Made by a program: the position numbers and the translations under genes. From assembly GCA_035771165.1 (NCBI GenBank), contig JAWNZC010000446.1, positions 1,798,001 through 1,862,000 on the forward strand: a stretch of 64,000 nt of DNA, read 5' to 3'. The stretch is from Paragorgia papillata. Taxonomy: Eukaryota; Cnidaria; Anthozoa; Scleralcyonacea; Coralliidae. This document shows positions 41,192-52,600 of this stretch, one piece after another (the stretch's first letter is position 1; every line of letters begins with the position of its first letter). Below the pieces are notes generated by a model, which saw nothing but the letters and a program-made list of their open reading frames with translations, ran no database searches and was not told the DNA's origin.

Positions 41192-42111
41192 CCAGTCAAA
41201 GTAAATCCCGACCCCCCCCCCCCCCCCCCCCACCCGGACCATGCGGGGATATGGTGGGGATTTAGTGGCTTAACGTCACTGAATTATGTCCCGACTATGT
41301 CGGGAATTTGTTGGTTTTGTCATTGTGTCCGAATTACGTGGGGTAGATAGTGGGGATTGTTAGGGGATTGTAGGCGGCCATTTTGTACTAAGACTTCCGG
41401 TGGATCCACAGACTCCACCCACTCCACCATGTATCCATAATCCATGTGACAAGATGGCGTGCTCTCAAGAACGTGAGACGGAGAGGTATTTTAATATATT
41501 AATTTCTTTTTTATCTATATGTTAATAAAGCCATCCATCCATAGAATCTATTCTTGTGGAAAGCTAAACATTTGATTAATATGTTTTAATTGTTCTTTTG
41601 GTTTTGAAGCTTTCAAAAGGCATCAAAACAAATGTAGTCATTAAATTTAATATTTTACTTTTTTGAGGGCGAGTACGGCCTGATGGTTGCATGTGATGCA
41701 GAGAATTGTCCCATTGAGTGGTACCATGCTGACTGCGTTGGTCTGGGGGAAGTACCTGATGGGAGTTGGTACTGCCCACAGTGCAACGATGATACACAGT
41801 TTTTGTCTTAGAGCCCGTGGTGGGGCATGTCTTGTTGAGTTTATATTTTATTTTTTTATTAAAGCAAACTTGCACAAATCTTCAACCTAGTTTTTGTTAT
41901 AATTCTGGTAATTATGCTATTAAGTTTTCATCACAAGGAGATAAATTTGCCCATACGACTTACGATTTCCCCCAGGGGGTGGGGCATTTTCTGTCATTTT
42001 GTACAAAATTTTGCCCCATATGGTAGGGCATTTGTTAATTTTTGCAAGCTATTCAGAACTAATCCCCACCTATGTCGCGGGGTGAGGGGTGTCGGGATTT
42101 ACTTTGACTGG
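41192..42111. mobile_element. Element J: 920-bp TIR element carrying a PHD-finger exon
   Basis: Ends CCAGTCAAAGTAAATCCCGA and complement, ~24 bp, flanked by TGCA (41188-41191 and 42112-42115). A 22-base C run sits just inside the left end. The interior includes the PHD segment at 41668-41811 and repeated GGGGATT/CCCCAC strings. No transposase was seen. It interrupts the protease-like pseudogene. Confidence 0.72.
41668..41811 (+). CDS. PHD-finger fragment (terminal exon) inside element J
   Basis: The plus strand reads GEYGLMVACDAENCPIEWYH, then ADCVGLGEVPDGSWYCPQC and NDDTQFLS before TAG. It holds the second half of a PHD finger: C-x4-C, W-(Y)-H-x2-C and WYC-x2-C, as in ING-type chromatin readers that bind histone H3 tails. 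The first CxxC pair is missing and must come from an upstream exon; an acceptor (TTTTTTGAG) precedes it, but no matching exon was found in phase. It may be a captured host exon or part of a transposon-encoded protein. Frame intact over 47 codons. Confidence 0.65.
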   Translation, partial: GEYGLMVACDAENCPIEWYHADCVGLGEVPDGSWYCPQCNDDTQFLS

Positions 42112-42789
42112 TGCATAACAGCGCCGATAAACTCATGAAAGAGCACTGCTTTCCTCGAGACTGGCCACTGAAACCTTCATGGCCTTGATGAATACTTCCA
42201 CGAGAAAGTAAAGACATGATGTATTTGTTCTTACCGTGAATTTTCTGTCGAGGAAGAACTTCGAGAAGCTCTGAATATCGAAGGCAACGTGGTAGCGGAA
42301 CATGCGCACTGAGTCCCATCCATTGAACTGGTCCCATCAGCTCATATATGGATGACGTAATGCCGACAGACAAATATTAAACAAACAAACAAACGCAAAA
42401 TTTAACAAATCGAGATCTGGTGGCTATACATAGCTCGGAAAAAGGACTGGGCACGAGGCAACGTCAAGAATAGTGAGCTGCCTCCCTTCGGTCGGCAGCA
42501 ATAATGTATTACTGTTCACAAACACGCAGATAAGTAAGACCAAATTATTGACATATATTTTCCTTTTTGTAAACATACAGGCAACTATAAATCGTTTGGG
42601 ACACAAAAGGAATAATTTTCAGTTAATCTTTTGTATCTTTGAATTTTTTTTTTGAGTAAGGTGTTCACCACACCGTGGGGGAGTAAACCCTAACCCGCGC
42701 GCAACCCTAATCCAACCCTGGCATGTACCTACCAACCAACATGGCCCCTGTGTTTTTCTTTGTCTTCAAAATCTCAGGGGATTGATTGC

Positions 42790-43080
42790 AACCCACCAAT
42801 GGACGTAAACAGCAATTGTTTTTTATAGATACCCAATATAATGTTTTCAAGTTTTACTAATAAATGATGACCTTGCAGTTGATAACCTTACGTAAACAGC
42901 AAAGAATGTTCTTCCTGCTTTATATGACCTGCTGTGTCTTTGTACGTAAACTTTTGCTGTTTACGTCTATCTCTAGAATGTTTTCAAGTTTTATTATACG
43001 ACCTTGAAGTTGACAACCACTTACGTAAACAGCAAATAATTTTCTTCCTAGTTTTATTCAGTGACCTTGAAGTTCAACTT
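42790..43080 (+). repeat. ACGTAAACAGCAAA repeat cluster
   Basis: Three degenerate copies of the unit seen at 38280-38470, one partly inverted (TTTGCTGTTTACGT at ~42945). It ends ~50 bases before the TATA box at 43126. Confidence 0.75.
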
Positions 43081-43125
43081 CCTCTCTCTGAAACGCTTAT
43101 AGGAATAACTATGGTGAAGGCAAAG

Positions 43126-43133
43126 TATAAATA
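43126..43133 (+). promoter_or_regulatory. TATA box of the small secreted-peptide gene
   Basis: TATAAATA, 95 bases upstream of the ATG at 43228. A start site near 43157 would give a ~70-base leader. Confidence 0.5.
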
Positions 43134-43227
43134 GAGCTTTCTGTGCATGGTTATCAGTATAACGCGAAGAGCCCTCCACGTACAGAACAGGTAGAAATTA
43201 TAACATCTGTGTATTGTTTGGGTGACA

Positions 43228-43568
43228 ATGAAGTTGTTGGTTGTTTTTTTGATAACGCCTTTCGTATTGACCTGCTCGGAAGGTGCTTACTCACCATTTG
43301 CTCAAGGTAAATCGATAGATATATATACTATATATACATATATTTCTAAAACTCATTAATAATTCATGAGGACTTGTAATACAGATTCCTCTTGATTTAC
43401 ATAAATTTTAACTTTGATTTTCTCGACTTTTAGGAAAATTACTACGCCAATGAACTTCCCAAATCGGATCGTTTTTTAGAAGTCATTTACAGAATTCGTG
43501 TCCATTCTGTATCGGGATACAGGCACTCGGCTTCGCCTCGATACAGAACGGCCAGTCATTCTGTTAGT

Positions 43569-43630
<62 letters not shown>

Positions 43631-44951
43631 TAACCACCAATATGAGAACTTTAAGTGAAAACCTTGGCAATAGCTATATGTATCTTGAACATTTTTCCTA
43701 CTTAATTTCTACATAAGCAGAAAATCTGGTAAAGAGGGTCAAGAGCCTAGAATTGCAAGGTACAGTATATTAGTCAAATATGATGCATTGCAATATATAT
43801 ATATATAGATCGTAATATCATGTTTGCGGGAATTTCTTTGGTTCTCACCGGTCCATTAACCACTATTATTATACATTTTTTCGAATCCTTGATTATAATT
43901 GGTCAGAAACTTGGTAAGAATTATTGATATCTGCACTTTTAGTTGTATTTGCCGCTGTAATGGTTTGATTCTGAGCCCACAATGGTATTATCTATTCTGT
44001 AGATTTTGAAGGTATTCATCTGTAGGAACAAAGACTTATCATGCATGTGCTGACGTGACGCTACTAGCGAGCCGCCAAATCGAATAAAAGCGCGGGGAAA
44101 AAGAAACTGTATTTGAATTGCATTCTTTGGTTCTGAGGGAGTGATTTTCTTTACATTTTCAACTACTGAAATGTAATAATAAAACAATTATTGAATTCGA
44201 CTTTTTTGATATCAAGAATTATCAAGGTTCAGCCTCAGCCTTCGTCTTGGGCACGGATAACACAGACTTCGACATTTGATATAAAAAAAAACTCTCATGG
44301 AATAATTGTTTAATATACCTCATTAAAATTTTTACTAATCCTACCTCTGTTGACGTCAATGGTTATCCCCCGAGTTATCCGCTCGGTCTCACGTGAACGG
44401 TTTACTAATGCTGTCATGTAGGGTCAAAAGTGTAATATCAAAGTGTAAGTAACAATAGAAGAATCGGAGCCAATCAACAGCGAGTACGAAGAGGCAGTAT
44501 CGTTCGTAACCAATGATTACATGAGCACAATTAAAACCTGAAAGAAAACTGTACCCAGGATCAATACGTTATTTTGGCTAATTTACACTTACAAATTATC
44601 TCAGTAAAATTTTCTCAAACACTGATATTAAAATGAAATGCAAAATGAAAGTTTAATCTCATTTGGACCGAAATCACCGAGATATTTCTTAAAAATAGTG
44701 GGATGCACGGTTAAAACATGTGATTTAAAACCTTTATATTTTGCTCAAAAGTTTCCTCAGAAGGCAGGAAATGCCGTTTTAGAGACACAAAGTTCAAAAA
44801 ATTTCGGGGGGAGGATGCCCCTGTGGTAAAACGATCCCCCTTTCAAAAATCCTGGTTGCGCCCTCGAGTCAGCCAGTCGCTTTCAAAATCTACCAACAAC
44901 GTGCAACTGAACAGCTTGATCAGTCAACTTTTTATCCAAATCCAAAAGTGA
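43228..44951 (+). CDS. Candidate small secreted peptide gene, 3 exons (67 aa)
   Basis: Proposed join: 43228-43306, 43718-43759, 44869-44951. Exon 1 encodes a clear signal peptide (MKLLVVFLITPFVLTC, then SEGAYSPFAQ). Exon 2 (ENLVKRVKSLELQ) and exon 3 (SQSLSKSTNNVQLNSLIS...) continue with hydrophobic spacing like a short coiled coil. All introns are phase 1, and the total of 204 nt fits. The exon 2 acceptor is a CAG-CAG type with two possible positions. The same region as exon 3 is open in another frame to 45169 (VAFKIYQQRATEQLDQSTFY ... LLYISAF), which would be the alternative coding exon but does not match the phase. Exon 1 and the TATA box are the best supported parts. Function unknown. Confidence 0.42.
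43569..43626. repeat. (TA)n microsatellite
   Basis: About 29 TA units in intron 1 of the candidate secreted-peptide gene. Confidence 0.95.
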
Positions 44952-45446
44952 AGAGGTTAAACTTAAAGAGCAAAGAACATGCCTCACCGGGCCTCGCTGA
45001 ATCACATGGTGAACAACTCACCGGAAGCATGAATAATAGCGGAAGTAAAATGCAAAATCGTGACACCCAAAAGGAAGGAAAAAAACCCAAGCCGAAACCT
45101 GGACTCGCCTACCAGATTTATGTCCCACAAAATAATCATGAACAACTACTTTACATTTCAGCTTTTTAATGTTTAATTGCGAATATCCAGTCTGCGGTTA
45201 TTTGTAATGAACATGCACTTGGTGTGCTTTTACTACAAAATGCATGTACTCCTTCATTTCAACTGGATCATAGCTATTACAAACTGCAGTAGTCTGTACA
45301 TAGCCCGTCACGAGCTGCTCATGAACCTTTAAGCTCAAAATAATTATTTTAAACTAAAAGATACTTTTATGTATTTTAGAAATCATTATCTATATGTTAG
45401 ATTTTCACTCAACATAATATTCCCAATGTGAACCGGTATAATAATT

Positions 45447-46001
45447 AGGGGCCGATTACGTGAAACGAGTTGACTTAACCCAGTTGGCCCGCTTCGTATA
45501 TTTATCATATCTTGTTTCAAAATTTCAATTACATGGCATTACCGAGCTGGGCCCGCCTTGCTGGCGCGGTAAAGCGAGTTGAAAATTCACCTTTTCCCCT
45601 GCCCATGTAATCGGCTTTTTGCCGGGTTGGCCCGGCAAAGCGGCCTGAAAAACTGTTTGACTCGTTCTGCCGCGGGTTTGTTTACTTGATTGTATAAATA
45701 AATATATAGCTGAAATGAACTCACATAGAGCATCAAAACCTTGTTTGTGTGTTTCGAGACGTAGCGACAACTTAACGATACTTACAAAAAATTGCATCGA
45801 TATAAATAACAACAGTGTAAAACTGCAGTAAAACTAACGTAACTTTGCTCAAATGAAGAAACATTTGCTTGGTAATTGCGAATTTCGGGTTGAAATAATC
45901 GACGTCAACTCAAAACTCATGTAGCCCGCCTCTGCTCATGTATCGCAATATAAATCTCATCCCGGCTTACCGGGCCAACTCGCTCCATGTGATCAGCCCC
46001 T
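45447..46001 (+). mobile_element. Element E: GC-rich foldback family member
   Basis: Ends AGGGGCCGATTACGTGAAAC and (inverted) AGGGGCTGATCACATGGAGC. The interior has repeated CCCGG(C/G) palindromes and further CCATGTAATCGGC-like copies of the terminal motif. Element F (24180-24875) is a diverged relative in the opposite orientation. No ORF. Confidence 0.78.
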
Positions 46002-46016
46002 AAAATATACTATGTA

Positions 46017-46333
46017 ATGAGTAATGATTTATTTAACGTCGCAAGCACAGGATGTGGTCGCCCAATCATCCGAGCCAGAGGCTCATGAGGCTCAAAAGTG
46101 CACGACATAAACTAAGACCTAAGTGTTGATTTTACGGAGAAAGGAAAACCGCAGAACCCTGCGAAAAACCCTCGAAGCACAGGAGAGACCAACTAAACTC
46201 TACTCACATGAAATTCAAGTTCGAGAATGGGGTCATTCCCAGACGGTCACCCATCCAAGTACTAACCCCGTTCAACCGGGCTTAACTACAGCGGTGAGAG
46301 GCAGCGCCCTAACAGCACACGCCACCCGTGCTA
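46017..46333 (-). mobile_element. 5S-rRNA-derived SINE, copy 2
   Basis: The minus strand reads GCTGTAGTTAAGC, CGGTTGAACGGG, GTTAGTACTTGGATGGGTGA, CCGTCTGGGAA. It matches the internal-promoter and 3' region of eukaryotic 5S rRNA (5S: GGTTAGTACTTGGATGGGAG, ACCGCCTGGGAA). It is preceded by GGGCGCTGCCTCTCAC and followed by a body containing CGTAAAATCAACAC and a tail ending in TTAAATAAATCATT. RNA polymerase III transcription from a 5S-type promoter is the expected mode. Not a functional 5S gene, because the 5' half does not match. Confidence 0.75.
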
Positions 46334-46607
46334 CCCTAGTTTACATTATGTTGTATAAATTATATACTATATACGACATTACGACAATCAAAATTTTTAT
46401 ACGAGTTTGTATGGTCGTTTCAGTAAAACTTGTTAGATTTTATTTAATTTAATTCATTTCTACTGCTTAAATAATAAGTTTAAAAATTGTAGATCTCGCT
46501 TTAAAGACTAGCCTAGTTGTAACTGCATGATGGACGTGTAAAGTAATATCTTTGCGCATTAAGTAAATGATTCATTATTAGCAGTATTTAATTGAATAAT
46601 TGTTATC

Positions 46608-49600
46608 TTATATTTTGATGCACTTCCATTTTGGACAGCTGCATGTGCTGTTGGGAATTAGTTCAATTGATTCTTTCTTGACTTCATCAGCTTGACAGAT
46701 AATGTAATCTGGTTGACAAAGTAGTTCATTACAGGAAACTACCTTCCCTGGAAAACACATGCAACGGCTAAGACAGTCAGTAGAAATAAAAGTTTCACCA
46801 GGATTGTATATACGACCATTAACATCACATTGATCTAAAAAAAATACAGATATTGATATTATTTAAAATAATAGGCTTTGGCGGGCGTCTGCCTGCCCCC
46901 TCTCTTTTTCCCAGATCAAGTTTTTAAAAGTAGGTTCATAAATCGAAATATAATATATATGTATATAGTCGATAGCCATGATCTATAAAAGGACAGATGC
47001 ACAGATTACATCACTGACGTGGTCTGATTTCTCTAAACCAATCACGGATGTCACTGCAACACCACGAGCCAATGACGTTGCCTGATTTGTATAGATCATG
47101 GATCACGTCAGATGAAGTGATTTATCTTTTTCAATGCCCCGAAAATTCGCCGGGAAAATTTAATGTTTGTCAAAACATAATTTTTCTATTTGTATAAAAA
47201 TTATTAATCTTTTAGTAGTAATTACTAATTTTTTATTGTATAAAACAAATAGATTCCAATTTTTTTCTTGTCTGTTCAGTTATAGATGCACAGAGGACGT
47301 CACAACGTGGTAAGAATTTCAGTGACCCACTCGACTGCGTCTCGTGGGCCACTTTTTTGTTTTTACCTGTGACGTCATCTGCGCATCTATAACTGAACAG
47401 ACAACAGCAAAATGGAATATATATATATACATCTATAAAATTAAAAATTAATTGTCTTCAGAATTCTTTTTTCAAAATGCAAGAAATGCCATTTCACTGA
47501 CTTTAGATTCTAAAACTTCCCGGAGCAGCATGCCCCCAGACCCCCTAGAAGTTTCTCACGCTTTTTGACGCACAACTGCCCGCAGACTTTCTACATCTGT
47601 CTTAAGTGCCGTAGAATTAATTCAAGTTAAATAAATATGGTTTAATATCTGTATTAAATACATTTTTACATATTACAATTTGCTATATATGTACAAGTTG
47701 GTCGACTGTACCTGGAAGGGGATCTTTTGCGTTTTTCAACACATGTCCAACCACTATTGACGAACCTTGCAAATAACAAAAAAAATTAGTAAACTCCCTA
47801 ATTAACGGGGTTAAGATCCAGTTGGTTTTCTTTAAAAAAGAACATGTCACTTAATTTCTTAAATTGTCAAAAAAAATTTTTACAAATGAGTTTTCCAGTT
47901 TATTTTTTTAGAACATAAAATCCATATCTTCTCGCCACCATGTAATATCCCCTTTATATAGATTTCGCCAACTAAAGTATGTGCCGTCCAGCTCTTTTGG
48001 AGGACTAAATAAAATATGCACGAGTGCTATAGTATACATGCAGTACTGTATAATAATAATGTTTTTGAAATCTTTGCACATAATTCAGTCATGATTGATA
48101 TTTTACTAATTTTCTGCAATAACGTTTCTCAGGGATACATATTTCCATATATGTATGTATATGTATATGTATGTATATGTGTGTGTATATGATGTGTGTG
48201 TATATGATGTATGTGTATGTGTGTGCGTATATATGTATATGTATATCAATCTAAAAATTAACAAATACCCTTATTTTGTGCTCTTTTCACACACTTCCAA
48301 CTTGGGCAAGTACAGTTACTATTGGCAACATTTCGCGAGGACGGAATTGCATCCTCATCAGTTTGACAGGAAATTCCTTCTGGTAAACAAATAGCTTTAC
48401 AGAAAACATGGTCTCCTGGAAAACATGTGCACTGACCAGAGCAGTCCGCAGAAATAAAGTTATCACCAGTCTTGTAGGAACGTCCGTCAAAATAACACTC
48501 ATCTAAAATAAGATAACAAAAATATGAAACTTTGTAGAACATGCAACTGTTAAAAAGGTGTGCTTCAAACGTATTGGGTCTCCTATATAGGCGTTCACTA
48601 GGGCTCCTGGCAAAGTGCAGAAGTTTCCTCCGCAGAGGCTCTATACCACGCGAGCAAAGATGGGAGTGAGCCCAGGAAGAACAGATCGAAGGCGCTGAAG
48701 TTTAGTTTTTTGCTGCTTTTTTCATGTTAATGATCATATATACGGTCACTCGGTCAGGAGTCTAACATATACATTTCGCCAACTAAAGTATGTGCTGTCC
48801 AGATTCTTTTAGAGGAAGACAAAATAAAATATCCGTGAGTGCTATATTATATCTGTTCCTGACCAACAACTTGTTACCGCTCAACTTGTTTATTATATCA
48901 TCAATCGCATTGCCAAAAAAATAGAATGCCTATTTCCCATTTTTAAATATAAGACTAGTCAAGTCACTTTTAACAGATTTAGCATTAAATGTAATTTATG
49001 GATAATAGCATTGTTTAAAAAGCGATTCGAAAACGCGTAGCAATTATTCGTTGTATAACTGTATATAGATAACTTTTTAATTTGTAGTACTAACCTTTAA
49101 CTGGAAGAGCTTTGCACGCTTTTACTTTACATTTACACTTGTCATGATTGTAATTAACAGGTACTTCTACTTGTATTTCTGAAAAATCTGGTGGACAAGG
49201 CTGTTCCTGAGGACATAAAGAAACACACCGTGTTTGGCCTTTTTTGTAACAACGGCAAAGTTTAGTACAGTTTCTGATAAACTCCTCTCCTGGTTTGTAA
49301 TACTTATTGCCTTCCAAACAATTGTCGGTCTTTGTAACTAATAATAAAAAAATAGAAATGATATAAATATAATTAAATTATACGGCAACATGCATTAACC
49401 ATAAATAATTACGGAATATGATATTTGTTTGTTTTGCCAGTAAGTTGGGTAATTTTGTATCGGTATATGGTTGCTTAGTTGTTGGGCTAGTCTTGGTTTT
49501 GGTTGGTTGTTTGGTTATTTTCTGGTAATTGGTTGTAGTTTCTTGGGTTTAGTTGATTGTTACTGTAGTTTTCGGGTTTCATCGTACGTTTTGCCATTTC

Positions 49601-52600
49601 GTTCTTTTGTCGCTGTTTGTTTGTTTGTTTGCTTGTTTGTTTGTTTGTTTGTTTGTTTGTTTGTTTGTTTGCTTGTTTGTTTGTTTGTTTAGTTGTTTAC
49701 ATGGTTGTTTGTAATGAACTACGGCTACCTACCGTTGTTGCTTAGTGGTTTGCATAGGACTTTTTTACAAAAACAATTCTTGTCTTTTGCTCCAGAAAAT
49801 AAAAATGTTTTTTTACTATCCACGGACCCACTAAGTTCCATTATCTCTTCACGTTTATAACCAATAGGACACTTTTTTATTGTGCTGGGACAGAAGGGGA
49901 CACAACCAAGATGTGCGTCGTGGGTACAAATACATTTTGACAAACAATCAACAGTTGTAAATGTGCTATTAATCACGTAGTTAGTTCCATCCGCTGTAGC
50001 ACAGCATAATGACGGTAGCAACGCATCTAGTAATAATAAGAAGACATTTGTTAACAAATGAGGCTAACGATCGTTTACGTCATACTTCCCAAGTGGTGCA
50101 AACGGATCAATTTCCGTAAGTGATATCCCGAATTCTGAATATGATTAAACTTCTAACCCTAATCCCAACCCTGACCCTAACCACAGAACAGAAATACGAC
50201 CAGAAGTCCAACTCGCGTCGGAACCTTTGAAGTTTCTATCCTCGCGCATGTCGTCTCGCGCATCTTGATTCCTCGCCATCCTACGCCATCCTACGCAATC
50301 CTGGCAATTTCCCCCAGCAGTTTGGACCTACAAAAGAAGGTTAAAACTGCCGGGGGAACTTGCCAGGATTGCGTAGGATGGCGTAGGACATTGCGTAGGA
50401 TCGCCTAAGATGGCGTTGGATGGCGTAAAATATCGCGCCTGCGCATTAAAGAAATGCAGACAAGTTGTCACGCGAGTTGGACTTCTGGTCGTATTTCTAT
50501 TCTGTGCATGCCCTAACGGTCACAATAATCAGTTTATTTTTACCGTAAACCGTGGGTGGATTACGCCATCCACTACGCCATCATTCTAATTAAAGTTTGT
50601 ACAGAACTGAACACCATTATACGCCATCCACTACGCCATTCAATACGCCATTCAATACGCCATTCATGGCGGGTAATGAGAATTTACGCTTTTTATTTGG
50701 ATTAATTTTAACGTTTAATTTATTTTTGACGGGTTATTTTAGTGGTGGTTATTTTATATATTTAGTAGTGACATACATTTAACAAATAGAAAACATTTTC
50801 CGTGTTCCTATAGAGTTATAGAAACACTTGTGGAAGTTTGGAAGAACTCGAAATAGTGTGTAATTTCTCGTTCTCCCAACTTTCCCTCGTGTCATAGTCT
50901 ATAACACGGAAAATATTTTCTATTTCTTAAATGTATGTCACTTCCCGTAGTTTATGTGACGTCATTTCGGGAATTTATATGGAGTCGATCACGCAAACAA
51001 TGTTAATGTTTGCCTAAAGGACATGACTGAACTCAGTCGACTATAATACGAAGTGACAGATTATACACCCATGCACTAATGTAAACACACCTTGATCAGG
51101 CCATTTTGGGGATACATTAAAGTGCTTATGAAACGAAATTTCAGTTTTTAAGACTGTTTTTGATAATGGCTTCTAAAAATCCCAGCATTCTTGATCAGTT
51201 ATTGGCTATGCAATTTGACCAATTACGTCACACGTTGTATGTGGGAGAAAACGGAAAATCAGTCATATCTTTGGATTGGTTTAACTACACGAAACCACAC
51301 ATTGCAGATGTAATCAGACCATACTGATACCCCAGCCTATATAGGCATAGGCTTTTGCGTGGCTCATGAGCTGTGGCCCATGGGACTACCCCCTTCAAAT
51401 ATATAGCCCCAGGCCCTCAAATAGTAAATAGAGGGCCTATATCTAGGCTGACCATACCCCATAGAACTTGAATTTCAACGTTTGATTCAGTGTAGTTAAA
51501 CCATTCCAAAGATATGACTGCATGATTTTCCGTTTTCGCCAACAACGTGTGACGTAATTGCTAAAATTGCATAGCCAATAACTCAAGAATGGGATAAGAT
51601 TTGAAAGGCGTGTAAAAAATACAATCTTATTAACATTAAGACTATAACAATGATACAACTCAGAAGCAATATCAAGCCCGGAAATACCCAAAATGGGATG
51701 TTCCTGATATTTGGAGCTGTCTATATTGCGCCACTTAATCAGAACAATTGATGTTCTTATATGAGTTCTGCATTTTTAAGAAGTACTATTACCTATTATT
51801 TATGCTGAAAAAATGACGAGGAAAATCATGGAAAGAATCCCTATAACAGAGCCAAACATTTTCATTTTTTCTCCAATATTTTATGTATAGAACTATAGAA
51901 GTTAGCACACTGCTGCAATATCGCCATACTTAACTCTTTTGCTAGCATATATAGTACTCTTCTTGACGAGTATTCATCGAGTGTAGAATAATCTGGTGTT
52001 AGGCCAGAGTAAAATAATATAACATGTCAAGAACGGCGGAACAGGGGGGCTATAGCTCCCTCCCAATAAAATATCTTCCGCCGCCGCTGTTTAAATAAAG
52101 TTCAATGGTGACAGTAATAATTAACAATTATTCGCCGAAGGCGAGATCGGTGAATAATAACCGAGACGAAGTCGAGGTTATTATTCACCGATATTCACTG
52201 AGCTTGAGGTGAATAATTGTTTTAGTATAAATACACATTTTTGTACTTTTAGGAACAACATTTTCTTTAAAATTGTTAATTTCCTCGTCTGTCGCATTGA
52301 CAACTTGGCTGGCGGCCATTTTGGATAAACGCTGTAGGTGATTAACCCGACCAATCAGCGCGCGCGATTTTCTATAATCACCTGTGTATTTATACTGAAG
52401 GGTTATATTATGAGAAGTTTAACTTTTGCAGCAAGGGGGCTAAGCCCTCCCCTCCACCTCCAATACAAAATATCTTCCGCCGCCAATGTTTAAATAAAAT
52501 TCAATGGTGGCAGTAAAGGGTTATATTGAGAGAAGTTCTAACTCTTTCACTGCCAGAGTTCTTCAACGAGTAAATCGTCTGACAGAGTAAAATATATAAA

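Larger units (their letters stand above)
41036..42373 (-). pseudogene. Cysteine-protease-like gene split by element J
   Basis: Upstream part (minus, 42373-42116) ends with IMSLLSRGSIHQGHEGF, SGQSRGKQCSFMSLSALLC. Downstream part (minus, 41187-41036) reads TIPVIEWNSTTIDNVLVQGD, NMYLNAF...PHEGFLSLNN then a stop. From memory, the order HQG...GKQCSFMSxSALL, then TIDxxLxxGDxMY, is that of a papain-like (OTU or herpes-tegument-like) protease domain common in cnidarian mobile or multicopy genes, with the Cys of GKQC as likely nucleophile. The family assignment is tentative. Joining the parts after removing the insertion leaves a one-base frame offset, so it is a pseudogene. Confidence 0.5.

Noticed and set aside
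44638..44829. 63-codon ORF upstream of the candidate last exon
   Set aside because: A related stretch (AAAATGCAAGAAATGCC, AGATTCTAAAAC) recurs near 47470-47540 without an open frame, so it is a dispersed repeat.
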